DNA of 64,000 nucleotides from an uncultured Planktomarina sp. (GTDB taxonomy: Bacteria; Pseudomonadota; Alphaproteobacteria; Rhodobacterales; Rhodobacteraceae). The translations under genes were made by a program, and so were the position numbers. The stretch lies in the NCBI GenBank assembly GCA_905181815.1, contig CAJIZA010000001.1, positions 434,001-498,000 of the forward strand, written 5' to 3'. How positions within the stretch are numbered: the first letter of the stretch is position 1; each line of letters starts with the position of its first letter. Below, piece by piece: positions 9,168 to 17,206 of this stretch. The notes below the pieces were generated by a model. The model did no database searches and was not told the DNA's origin. It saw only the letters and a list, made by a program, of their open reading frames with translations.

Positions 9168-10421
9168 TTAATTCCCAAGCTCTTTTTGTTCGCGCCGAAT
9201 GCGCCAGCCATTGAACACCATATTGGGCACAACTGTTAGCATGAGCATCACCGCGATAGAGGCATAAAGATTGTCCACATTATCACCACCAATCGACCAG
9301 TTGTTACGGGCGTTTTCCATCATCGTCGCAAGCAGCAATTTATCGTCATCATTGGCGGATAGCGCGTAGGGGATATCGAATACCTTCAGCACCAACACCA
9401 CCAATGTCGTCCAAACTACCAAAACGGTGGAATAGATCTGCGGCAGCTTCACGCGGAAAAACATCTGAAATGGATTGGCTCCGTCAATCTTCGCAGCTTC
9501 AATCGTGTCCTCCGGAACACTGCGTAGCGCCGCTGAGAAAATAACCATAGCAAAGCCGGTTTGAACCCAAACCAAGATCCACATCAAAAAGAAATTACCC
9601 CAGAATTTTAGACTATAAAGCGGTTCATTATATTCCGCCGTATGGCCCAGCAAGGATTTGAGCAGTCCGATTTGATAGGAGGGCGTCGTGCCATTGATTG
9701 TCCCCAACGGCTCGATCCCGCCACCGGCAAATATATTACGCCAGATCACCGCTGCGCCGACAAAGGAAATCGCCAAGGGCACAAAGATAAAGGTTTTCGC
9801 CACAACGCCCCAAGAAACGGAATCGGCCAAAACGGCGATCAAAAGCCCAAAGATGATGCAGGTCGAGGGCACTAAAATTAGCCACATCAGACTGTTGCGC
9901 ATCGCAAGGCGAAATTGCAAATAGCCCAATGACTCAGGATCCCATAGGAAGGCATAATTGCGCACCGAGGGCGTGCCATCATACTCTTGAAACGACAGTG
10001 ACAGCGTGGACAAAGCAGGCACCAGCAAGAACAAAAGCAGCAAGACCAAAGTCGGGCCCACAAAAATCCAAGGCTGAATCGCTTCAACGATATTAGATTG
10101 GCGGCCAAGAGAGTTTTTGCAACACACCCGCGCCAAGCTGGCGTTCAACCAATTTGTAATACCGAAATAAAAGAAAGAAATCCCCACCGCAATTACAACG
10201 GATCTCAGGGCAAATCCTATTTTTGCAAACCTCTCTTGCGTGTCAAATTCGGGAAAAGACCACTGCCACTGCGCATGCATCCACAGGCCCAAGTTTGCCA
10301 TTGCATCGTCCAATGGCGTGGTCACAACAAAAGCAAAAATAGCCGTGATGGGCAAAAGAAAAATAATTGTTAGAAATATCGCAAAACCATTGCTGGCAAT
10401 AATCAGGCTTAGGGCGCGCAT
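9168..10421 (-). CDS. aglF: alpha-glucoside ABC transporter permease AglF, with N-terminal extension
   Basis: 417 residues, MalF-type. The conserved permease core starts around residue 115 (AIQPWIFVGPTLVLLLLFLL) and includes the EAA loop EDTIEAAKIDGANPFQMFF. Ahead of it lie two extra hydrophobic segments, about 7-31 and 70-92, with a polar stretch between. Rhizobial AglF is about 80 residues shorter by memory, so the extension is a distinguishing feature. Follows aglE after a 98-bp gap carrying a strong hairpin. Confidence 0.87.
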   Translation of the reverse strand: MRALSLIIASNGFAIFLTIIFLLPITAIFAFVVTTPLDDAMANLGLWMHAQWQWSFPEFDTQERFAKIGFALRSVVIAVGISFFYFGITNWLNASLARVCCKNSLGRQSNIVEAIQPWIFVGPTLVLLLLFLLVPALSTLSLSFQEYDGTPSVRNYAFLWDPESLGYLQFRLAMRNSLMWLILVPSTCIIFGLLIAVLADSVSWGVVAKTFIFVPLAISFVGAAVIWRNIFAGGGIEPLGTINGTTPSYQIGLLKSLLGHTAEYNEPLYSLKFWGNFFLMWILVWVQTGFAMVIFSAALRSVPEDTIEAAKIDGANPFQMFFRVKLPQIYSTVLVVWTTLVVLVLKVFDIPYALSANDDDKLLLATMMENARNNWSIGGDNVDNLYASIAVMLMLTVVPNMVFNGWRIRREQKELGN

Positions 10422-10461
10422 CGAATGATCCTTAAATCACATCTGATAAAAGAGGAACTTA

Positions 10462-10496
10462 GAAAAAGAGGAGCGCAAATACACTTTGCGCTCCTC
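10462..10496 (-). terminator. intra-operon terminator/attenuator between aglE and aglF
   Basis: A perfect 12-bp inverted repeat (GAGGAGCGCAAA, 5-nt loop, TTTGCGCTCCTC at 10468-10496) is followed on the minus strand by five T residues. This is a canonical Rho-independent structure 24 bp after the aglE stop and before aglF. It would end part of the transcripts after the binding-protein gene and protect that 3' end, raising AglE over the permeases. Confidence 0.75.
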
Positions 10497-10519
10497 AAGC
10501 TTATGACATCAGGTCCATC

Positions 10520-11860
10520 TTATTTGATGGCGTCCCATGCGGCTTGGATGTTGTCACCTGTGGTCTTAGCATCCTGGCCATTTGCAAAAGCGGTCATCTC
10601 TGACCAGAAGGCACCGGCGCCAATCGCCCCTGGCATCAGATCAGATGCGTCAAAACGGAATGTGGTGGCGTTAGAAAGGATTTCACCCTGTTTGCGTAAA
10701 GCAGGTGTCGCATAGGCATTCAAGTTTGCGCCTTTATGGGCGGTCAAGAATGTACCTTGAGACATCCAAGCTTCATGTGCGGATGCTTCGGTCATATATT
10801 GGAAGAACGCCCGTGTTGCAGGGGAGTCTTTTGCCATGGTCCAAAGCGTACCCGCGCCCAGAACTGGGTTACCCAAGTTTGCTGAAGCATAGGGTGGGAA
10901 GTAGAAGAAATCCGCTTCGCCATTTGCCACTTCTTCGCCTTTTTTCGGGAAGAACGCTGGAATGAAAGATGCCTGACGGTGCATCAAACAGCTGGCAGGC
11001 GAAGAGAACAGGCCTTTCGGAGCGTCACCAAAGAATGTTGTCGCAACAGAGGAGGCCCCACCGGCAACATAGTCATCATTGCGTGAGAACTGGCCGTAAA
11101 CTTCCATCGCATTCAGCACTTCAGGGCTGTTGAACGGCAGATCATTGGAAACCCAACGGTCATAGTTTTCTGGCGATGTTGTGCGCAGCATCAGATCTTC
11201 CATCCAATCGGTCGCGGTCCAGCCGGTCGCATTGCCCGATTCCACACCAATACACCATGGTGTATTGCCATCGGCCACCATTTGATCGGACAGAGCAATC
11301 AGTTCTTCCATTGTAACTGGGATTTCGTAGCCGTTGTCTTCAAACTGTTCTGGAGAATACCAAACCAAGGATTTCAGATCCATTTTGAAGGCAAAACCGT
11401 AAAAGTCTTCTTTGCCATTGGCATCGGCATATGTGCCTAGATCAACCCATGAAGGCCCCGCACCGTAGTTATCGGACATCCAATTGGCCAAATTGTCACC
11501 CAGCGGCACCAAGTGACCCTCTTTGGCCATATCAGCCGCCAAACCTGGCTGCGGGAAAATCGCAATGTTTGGCGCGTTGTTTGACCGCAAATCAGCGACC
11601 ACAAGGGCAGCAAAATCGCGCGAACCGGAATATTGCACAACCGCGCCAGTTGCTTTTTCAAAGCAGCTCACTGTATTCAGCAGCATTTCTTCGTCCTTGC
11701 CCTCCATGGAGCCAGCAATGGTGATGACTTCACCCGAAAAATTGCCCATATCACCAAGCTTAGAAGGCGTATCACAGGCATCTGCTTGCGCCATTCCGGC
11801 GAAAGACATAGACAAAGCCGCCACGGCAGCTCCGCTCAAAAGTTTATTCGAAAAAGACAT
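10520..11860 (-). CDS. aglE: alpha-glucoside-binding periplasmic protein AglE
   Basis: 446 residues, family 1 extracellular solute-binding protein. The signal peptide MSFSNKLLSGAAVAALSMSF continues to an AQA cleavage site at about residue 26. Segments such as GDNLANWMSDNYG (about 118-130), WCIGVESGNATGWTATDWMEDLML (about 199-222) and TFFGDAPKGLFSSPASCLMHRQ are characteristic of AglE-like proteins. First gene of aglEFGAK-bgl; it supplies the transporter's specificity in the periplasm. Expression is likely set by the operators in the 11861-12203 gap. Confidence 0.9.
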   Translation of the reverse strand: MSFSNKLLSGAAVAALSMSFAGMAQADACDTPSKLGDMGNFSGEVITIAGSMEGKDEEMLLNTVSCFEKATGAVVQYSGSRDFAALVVADLRSNNAPNIAIFPQPGLAADMAKEGHLVPLGDNLANWMSDNYGAGPSWVDLGTYADANGKEDFYGFAFKMDLKSLVWYSPEQFEDNGYEIPVTMEELIALSDQMVADGNTPWCIGVESGNATGWTATDWMEDLMLRTTSPENYDRWVSNDLPFNSPEVLNAMEVYGQFSRNDDYVAGGASSVATTFFGDAPKGLFSSPASCLMHRQASFIPAFFPKKGEEVANGEADFFYFPPYASANLGNPVLGAGTLWTMAKDSPATRAFFQYMTEASAHEAWMSQGTFLTAHKGANLNAYATPALRKQGEILSNATTFRFDASDLMPGAIGAGAFWSEMTAFANGQDAKTTGDNIQAAWDAIK

Positions 11861-11985
11861 TTATTCCTCCCAAAAGTCTATTCTATTCACAGTTTTTACC
11901 CCCTCAAAACGCGCCTCAAACAGTTCGCAACGCCTCTGAAAACGGCATCTTAAAAACCAGCATGGTTCCCTTAAACACAACATAG

Positions 11986-12001
11986 ATTTCGAGTTCGAAA
12001 T
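11986..12001. promoter_or_regulatory. 16-bp dyad ATTTCGA-GT-TCGAAAT upstream of aglE
   Basis: Seven-base arms around a 2-bp centre, 125 bp upstream of aglE and about 28 bp from the CAAAGCGCTTTG palindrome. It could be a second regulator site on the aglE promoter. Its TTCGAA core differs from LacI-type operators, so another protein may bind. Confidence 0.4.
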
Positions 12002-12029
12002 GCAAGCAATTTTTACGTCCTCAAGCTTT

Positions 12030-12041
12030 CAAAGCGCTTTG
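12030..12041. promoter_or_regulatory. LacI-type operator CAAAGCGCTTTG in the aglE/aglR intergenic region
   Basis: A perfect 12-bp palindrome; with the flanks (TTT to the left, GAAA to the right) the similarity extends to 19 bp with one mismatched pair. The AAGCGCTT core recurs at 12218-12225 next to the regulator start. The 343-bp gap 11861-12203 otherwise contains a very AT-rich stretch (about 12065-12185) and no gene. Confidence 0.65.
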
Positions 12042-12203
12042 GAAATTGTTTGATTATTCTGCGATCCCCACTCTGTCAATTCATAAAAAATCTCTTTAAT
12101 ATTAAAAAATTATCTTTATTTATTTCAAAAAATAAGACAGAAATAAGCGAAAATAGCCAAATTTTTTAAAAAATGGTTTTTTTACCTGTTTACCAAGAGA
12201 GTT

Positions 12204-13265
12204 TTGCAACACATCGGAAGCGCTTTGACGAATTCTACAAATCTTAAATCTCTGTCCCAAGAGCTTGGCATGTCCCAGACCACAGTGAGTCGCGCACTCA
12301 ACGGCTTCCCTGAGGTCAGTGAAAAAACCCGCCAGGTGGTCCTAGAAGCTGCGGCCAAACACAATTACAAACCCAACACGCGGGCCCGACGCTTGGCCAC
12401 CGGAAAATCGATGACAATCGGGCATTTGGTCTGCGTTTCCAAAGAACATGAAATGGTCAACCCGATCTTTGCCGATTTTATTGCCGGTGCCAGCGCACGC
12501 TATGCGCAAAGTCGGTATGATTTGCTGCTCTCACTGGTGCCAGATGAAGTTGAATTCTCTAGCTATAAGGAATGGGCAGCGCGCTCTGCGGTTGATGGCG
12601 TGGTGGTGCATGCGCCGCGCGTCGACGAGCAGCGCATCGCCCAGCTCAATGATCTCAATATGCCCTTTGTTGTGCATGGGCGCTCAAGCAACACATTTGA
12701 GAAATACAATTGGGTGGACGTCAACAATGAACGCTCCTTTTTTAGGGCGACGCAATTATTGATCGAATTGGGTCATACCACAATCGGTTTGATCAACGGC
12801 GTGGCAGATATGGATTTTGCCATGCGCCGGGCACAGGGCTACCAGCGTGCGCTAAAAGAAAACAACATCGAACAGGCCGACTCTTACGTCACCCATAGCG
12901 AAATGACCGAGCCGAATGGCTATAAAAACGCACTTGCTCTCCTAGATTTGCCCGACCCTCCGACGGCCCTCGTCACCTCTTCGATCATAATGGCCAATGG
13001 CATAAGACGCGCGCTCGATGAACATGAGTTGAAACTCGGACGGGATGTCTCTGTGATCACCCATGATGATGACTTGTCTTATTTTCGCGACGCCGCTGCC
13101 GTGCCGGTCTATACCGCCACCCGCTCCTCCGTGCGTGAAGCCGGTCGCCTGAGCGCGGATCTTTTGCTCAAAACCATCGCCGACCCCGGCCGGGACCCTG
13201 AAGGTATATTGCTAGATGCTGAGTTAATTCTCGGCTCCTCCACCAAACCACCGCGCCCGCGATAG
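12204..13265 (+). CDS. aglR: LacI-family regulator of the alpha-glucoside operon (AglR)
   Basis: 353 residues from a TTG at 12204; a second TTG at 12225 (after GGAAG) would give the more usual short N-terminus MTNSTNLKSLSQELGMSQTT. The helix-turn-helix LSQELGMSQTTVSRALNGF is followed by the hinge NYKPNTRARRLATGKS and the effector domain. It is divergent from aglEFGAK, so it most likely represses that operon and itself. A palindromic AAGCGCTT core covers the 12225 start region, which fits autoregulation. Symbol by analogy with rhizobial AglR. Confidence 0.85.
   Translation: MQHIGSALTNSTNLKSLSQELGMSQTTVSRALNGFPEVSEKTRQVVLEAAAKHNYKPNTRARRLATGKSMTIGHLVCVSKEHEMVNPIFADFIAGASARYAQSRYDLLLSLVPDEVEFSSYKEWAARSAVDGVVVHAPRVDEQRIAQLNDLNMPFVVHGRSSNTFEKYNWVDVNNERSFFRATQLLIELGHTTIGLINGVADMDFAMRRAQGYQRALKENNIEQADSYVTHSEMTEPNGYKNALALLDLPDPPTALVTSSIIMANGIRRALDEHELKLGRDVSVITHDDDLSYFRDAAAVPVYTATRSSVREAGRLSADLLLKTIADPGRDPEGILLDAELILGSSTKPPRPR
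12216..12228. promoter_or_regulatory. second AAGCGCTT operator core at the aglR start
   Basis: GGAAGCGCTTTGA, with the same core and right flank as the reverse complement of the 12030-12041 site. Because it lies at or just inside the aglR start, repressor bound here would block aglR transcription. About 190 bp separates the two sites, so looping is possible. Confidence 0.5.
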
Positions 13266-13272
13266 CAAACCA

Positions 13273-14157
13273 CTATGGCACCTCGCAGCCATTGGCAGAT
13301 TCAAATACCTCGAACCACCGCTCGCGGTCAAAGGTAATGGCACAGGCTGCATCCAATTTGGCGATGCGCGAGAGATTGTTGGTGCCCAGCACAGGCATGA
13401 TGCGCGCGGGATGCGCCAAGAGCCAAGCCACTGCCGCCGCCGCCGCATCGCCCGCACCAATCTCTTGAAGCAAACTCAGAAGCTTGGGGTTATCTCCACG
13501 GAACAACGCGCCGCCAGCCAGCGGTGACCAAGCCATTGGCGGCACGCCAAATTCCTGCAAAAAGGCCAAATCACCATTAGTAAATGCGCTATTTTCCACA
13601 ACGCTCATCTCGATCTGATTTGTGGCCAGAGGCGTTTTCATGGCCGATTGCAGTAAGGTCCAGTCATGGCGTTTAAAGTTCGATACGCCCACTGATGCAA
13701 CTTTGCCAGAGGCCACCGCAGCATCCAGAGCCGCTCCTGTCTCGTGATGATCCATCATTGGATCCGGCCGGTGCACCAGTAAAAGGTCGATTTTTTCAGT
13801 GCCCATGAGGCGTAAAGAATGATCAATCGAGGCAGCAATATGCGCCGCGGATGTGTCATAGTGCTTCACCCAGGTGCTGGCATAACGCCCAGCCCCAACC
13901 AGAATATCGCATTTGGTCACAATTTCGATATGATCGCGCAGATGCGGTGCCGCACGCAGGACGTTGCCAAACACCTCCTCTGCCTCATAGCCGCCATAGA
14001 TGTCCGCTTGATCCATAGTTGTGATGCCCTGAGCCAAGCAAGCCTCAATTTTCGCCTGCACATGGCGCGGGCTGGTGTCGCTGTCATCTGCCAGACGCCA
14101 CATACCATAAATCAAACGGCTCAACGCCACATTCTCAGTCAGTGAAATTCGTTCCAT
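13273..14157 (-). CDS. aldo-keto reductase (YdhF/SmoB-like), candidate 6-oxo-glucose reductase
   Basis: 294 residues, (beta/alpha)8 aldo-keto reductase. Catalytic tetrad by pattern: D49 and Y54 (TTMDQADIYGG), K82 (VTKCD), H129 (LLVHRPDP). NADPH site near the C-terminus (MPVLGTNNLSRI). The start ATG shares one base with the stop of the upstream flavin monooxygenase (TAATG), so the two are co-translated. From memory the sequence runs close to SmoB of Agrobacterium, which reduces 6-oxo-glucose to glucose after oxidative desulfonation of sulfoquinovose. If the neighbour is the sulfoquinovose monooxygenase this is its partner; otherwise a general AKR. Confidence 0.8.
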   Translation of the reverse strand: MERISLTENVALSRLIYGMWRLADDSDTSPRHVQAKIEACLAQGITTMDQADIYGGYEAEEVFGNVLRAAPHLRDHIEIVTKCDILVGAGRYASTWVKHYDTSAAHIAASIDHSLRLMGTEKIDLLLVHRPDPMMDHHETGAALDAAVASGKVASVGVSNFKRHDWTLLQSAMKTPLATNQIEMSVVENSAFTNGDLAFLQEFGVPPMAWSPLAGGALFRGDNPKLLSLLQEIGAGDAAAAAVAWLLAHPARIMPVLGTNNLSRIAKLDAACAITFDRERWFEVFESANGCEVP

Positions 14158-15314
14158 TACACGCGGGGTCCATTTCCAAGTGGGGTTGCGGGGGTCTCAT
14201 CGGGCACACGCCCATATTCATGCGGCAGAGAACATGTTGTCATATGCGGCAAGACAAGCTTGCCGACATAATCACATTCCTCCAAATGCGGATAGCCTGA
14301 AAAAATAAATGATCGCATGCCCATCTTTTGATAGGCTTCGAGCTCGGACAATATTTGATCGGCAGATCCCACAAGAGCGGCGCCACAGCCCGAGCGCGCG
14401 CGCCCCACCCCGGTCCACAAATGCGGTTCGATAAACCCATCCATATCAGCCAAATCTCGGTTCCGCGCTTGCCGCGAAACACCATAAGATCCACTATCTA
14501 AGGCCCGGTTGCGGATGACGCTGCCGGTTTCATCGTCGAGTTTCGAGACCAATTCCTGTGCAAACTCACGCGCTTCTTGCTCCGTATCGCGCACGATCAT
14601 GTGAACCCGCAGACCGTAATCCAACGTTCGACCATAAGTCTTTGCCCGCGCATGTACTGCCTGCATCCTTTGGCTCAAATCTTTCCGAGACTCCGGCCAC
14701 ATCAGATAGACATCACAATGTTCGGCGCAAAGCTCGACCGCATCGGGAGAGTAACCTCCAAAATAAAGCAGCGGGCCGCCGTTTTGTTGATAGGGCCGTG
14801 CCGGTTCCGCGCTGACCCCTTGGAAATTAAAAATTTCACCTTCAAAATTGATCTCATCTGCCGTCCAGGCTTGCTTGAGGATCTGCACGACTTCCCGCGA
14901 TCTTTGATAACGATACGGACTCGGTTCCTTTTGGCCCGGGAAATCCGATGAAATCACATTCAAAGTCAAACGCCCTTTAAGCATATGATCCAAAGTTGCA
15001 ACGGTTCGCGCCAACATAATGGGTTGCATCTCTCCACAGCGAATGGCCGCCAGCATATTGATTTTCTCGGTGATCGGTGCGCATCCCGCCACGAAAGACA
15101 AAGTGTCTTGCCCAACCTGATAAGAGGACGGGCAAAGAATATTGCGAAAGCCATTGGCCTCTGATTGCTGCACAATCTTGCTACAATGGGCCCAAGATGA
15201 GCGCAACGCGCCATCAGGCACGCCAAGATATTGATAGTCATCAGAACACAGGGCCGAAAACCAAGAGACTTCGGCCGCTTTCAAATCAGCGGATGTAATT
15301 GGAACAACGGTCAT
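14157..15314 (-). CDS. FMNH2-dependent monooxygenase, SsuD/LLM family, candidate sulfoquinovose monooxygenase
   Basis: 385 residues, luciferase-like (bacterial luciferase-fold) oxygenase of the alkanesulfonate monooxygenase group: EVSWFSALCSDD near 14-25, ARTVATLDHMLKGRLTLNVISSD near 103-125, PYRYQRSREVVQILKQAW near 133-150, GSADQILSELEAYQKMGMRSF near 318-338. Such enzymes cleave C-S bonds of sulfonates using FMNH2 and O2. Co-transcribed with an AKR and next to a Gfo/Idh/MocA protein, it fits SmoC/SquD of the oxidative sulfoquinovose pathway. No flavin reductase gene lies in the window, so one elsewhere must supply FMNH2. Substrate is inference. Confidence 0.82.
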   Translation of the reverse strand: MTVVPITSADLKAAEVSWFSALCSDDYQYLGVPDGALRSSWAHCSKIVQQSEANGFRNILCPSSYQVGQDTLSFVAGCAPITEKINMLAAIRCGEMQPIMLARTVATLDHMLKGRLTLNVISSDFPGQKEPSPYRYQRSREVVQILKQAWTADEINFEGEIFNFQGVSAEPARPYQQNGGPLLYFGGYSPDAVELCAEHCDVYLMWPESRKDLSQRMQAVHARAKTYGRTLDYGLRVHMIVRDTEQEAREFAQELVSKLDDETGSVIRNRALDSGSYGVSRQARNRDLADMDGFIEPHLWTGVGRARSGCGAALVGSADQILSELEAYQKMGMRSFIFSGYPHLEECDYVGKLVLPHMTTCSLPHEYGRVPDETPATPLGNGPRV

Positions 15315-15356
15315 TGTGATCTCAAAAAGAAGTCTTGCATTTCATGTTTAAACCTC

Positions 15357-15368
15357 ACATCAAGATGT
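15357..15368. promoter_or_regulatory. dyad ACATC-AA-GATGT in the monooxygenase/gntR gap
   Basis: Five-base arms with a 2-bp spacer in the 83-bp divergent region between the monooxygenase and the GntR regulator. It is the only clear dyad there and the size suits a HutC-type GntR operator controlling both directions. Short arms make it tentative. Confidence 0.35.
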
Positions 15369-15397
15369 AAATCAATAGTGGATCAATTTGCACACCC

Positions 15398-16111
15398 ATG
15401 GCCAACCCAACCCCTTCACCCGGCTCTTTGCCAACCTATGTGCAGATCAGCGAAGCCATCGCGCGACGCATCACTGCAGGGCAATGGCTTGATGGAGAAC
15501 GCTTGCCGCCAGAACGCGCCATGGCCGCAGAATTTGGCGTGGCGGTTGGCACGCTGCGCAAGGCCTTGAGCCGCCTGCAAGATCAAAAGCTCCTGCGCCG
15601 CCTACAAGGATCAGGAAACTACATAAATATCGCTCCGCAAGCCGCTAATATTTATTCATTTTTTAGGTTAGAATCTTTGAGTGGGGCCGGTCTTCCAACC
15701 GCGCAGCTTTTGTCTGTTGACCGGCTTCCAAAACCGATAGACGCCCCCTATTTTGGCGCAAATCCAGCCGCTTTTCGGTTTCGCCGCCTGCGGTTTCTAG
15801 ATCACCACCCCGCGGCTCTAGAAGAGATATGGCTTGATGGTTCAGTGGCCGATCATATAGCGCCCGAGGAAATTTCTGAATCGCTCTATCATACCTATCA
15901 AACCCGTTTTGGACTGTGGATTGTACGGGCCGAAGATCACGTCTCTTTTGCCCCAACACCGACCTGGGGTGTAGATCAATTTGGTCTGCGCCCCGGAGAA
16001 ACAGCCGGTTATGTCGAAAGAATCGCATGGGCCAACACAGGCGCCGCCCTCGAGTTTTCAAGAAACTGGTACGATCCCTCCGTTTCACGCTATGTCGCTC
16101 GTATCAAATAA
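15398..16111 (+). CDS. GntR-family (HutC/FarR-type) transcriptional regulator
   Basis: 237 residues. Winged helix-turn-helix at about 10-75 (ISEAIARRITAGQWLDGERL, then RAMAAEFGVAVGTLRKALS), followed by a UTRA ligand-binding domain (about 95-230) with LEEIWLDG near 140-147. It is divergent from the monooxygenase-AKR pair and 9 bp upstream of the Gfo/Idh gene, so it probably senses the sugar or an intermediate and controls both arms. The Agrobacterium smo cluster is also recalled to contain a GntR-type regulator. Confidence 0.87.
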   Translation: MANPTPSPGSLPTYVQISEAIARRITAGQWLDGERLPPERAMAAEFGVAVGTLRKALSRLQDQKLLRRLQGSGNYINIAPQAANIYSFFRLESLSGAGLPTAQLLSVDRLPKPIDAPYFGANPAAFRFRRLRFLDHHPAALEEIWLDGSVADHIAPEEISESLYHTYQTRFGLWIVRAEDHVSFAPTPTWGVDQFGLRPGETAGYVERIAWANTGAALEFSRNWYDPSVSRYVARIK

Positions 16112-16120
16112 GGACAGATA

Positions 16121-17206
16121 ATGACACTACGCTATGGATTAATTGGTTGCGGCATGATGGGCCAGGAGCATATTCGCAACATTGAGCTTTTAGATGACAC
16201 GCAGATTACTGTCGTGTTTGAACCCGACGCTCAAATGCGCGCAAGCGCGGCGAAGGCCTTGCCAAAAGTCAAAATAGTTGAGACTTTGGACGAACTTTTG
16301 ACCTTTGAAGCCCTGGATTGCTTGGTCATCGTCAGCCCCAATCACTGCCATATGCAGCAGCTGCAACAGATCGCAGGCAAGCGGGCCTTGCCAATACTAT
16401 GCGAAAAACCACTCTTCACTAATCCAGCCGATTTAGCGCAAGCCACTGCCTTGGCACAAACCTATCCCGCGCCGGTTTGGGTTGCGATGGAGTATCGCTA
16501 TATGCCGCCTGTTGCGGCGCTGATTGCTCAGGCCGAGGACGTCACGGGCGGGATCAAAATGCTCACCATACGCGAGCATCGCTTTCCGTTTCTGCCAAAA
16601 GTTGGAGATTGGAATCGATTCAATCAAAACTCTGGTGGCACATTGGTCGAAAAATGCTGCCATTTCTTTGATCTCATGCGGCTGATTTTGAAATCCGACC
16701 CGATACGGGTGATGGCCAGCGCTGGCCAAGAAGTGAATCACCTCGATGAGGTCTATGCGGGGCGACGTTCAGACATCTGGGATTGCGGTTATGTAATCGT
16801 AGACTTCGCCAGCGGGGCCCGCGCCATGCTAGAGTTGAGCATGTTCGCAGAAGGCTCAGAATATCAGGAAGAAATTCACGCCGTTGGACCTAAAGGAAAG
16901 ATTGCCTGCAATGTGCCTGGCCCGGCGCGGTTTTGGCCTGCACATATGGCATCCCCGCCCGTCCCTCATGTTGTGATCAGCCCGCGCAGCCCGATGGGCC
17001 CACGCCGGATTGACACCCCCGTGCCCGAAACGCTCCTTGCGGCAGGTGATCACAACGGCTCAACCTTTTATCAACACCAAAGGTTTCAAAAGGTTGTCTT
17101 GCAATGTGCGGTGCCAGAGGTCAGCCTAACCGATGGGATTTGGGCCGTGCGTATGGGGCAAGCGGCCCAGCTTTCGGCGCTGGAAAACCGGGTTGTGAAG
17201 CTTTAA
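16121..17206 (+). CDS. Gfo/Idh/MocA protein, candidate NAD-dependent sulfoquinovosidase (GH188-like)
   Basis: 361 residues. Rossmann domain with GCGMMG at 9-14 and the family motif EKP at 95-97 (LCEKPLF), then the alpha/beta C-terminal domain with [10 protein letters not shown] (178-187; H181 in the place of the family's catalytic region). Ribosome site AAGGACAG precedes the ATG. Such proteins oxidise sugars with NAD, but the family also holds retaining NAD-dependent glycosidases. GH188 sulfoquinovosidases, which work through transient C3 oxidation, were reported from clusters lacking a classical GH31 enzyme, including roseobacters. The neighbouring monooxygenase and AKR make that role attractive. 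An ordinary sugar dehydrogenase remains possible. Confidence 0.75.
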   Translation: MTLRYGLIGCGMMGQEHIRNIELLDDTQITVVFEPDAQMRASAAKALPKVKIVETLDELLTFEALDCLVIVSPNHCHMQQLQQIAGKRALPILCEKPLFTNPADLAQATALAQTYPAPVWVAMEYRYMPPVAALIAQAEDVTGGIKMLTIREHRFPFLPKVGDWNRFNQNSGGTLVEKCCHFFDLMRLILKSDPIRVMASAGQEVNHLDEVYAGRRSDIWDCGYVIVDFASGARAMLELSMFAEGSEYQEEIHAVGPKGKIACNVPGPARFWPAHMASPPVPHVVISPRSPMGPRRIDTPVPETLLAAGDHNGSTFYQHQRFQKVVLQCAVPEVSLTDGIWAVRMGQAAQLSALENRVVKL

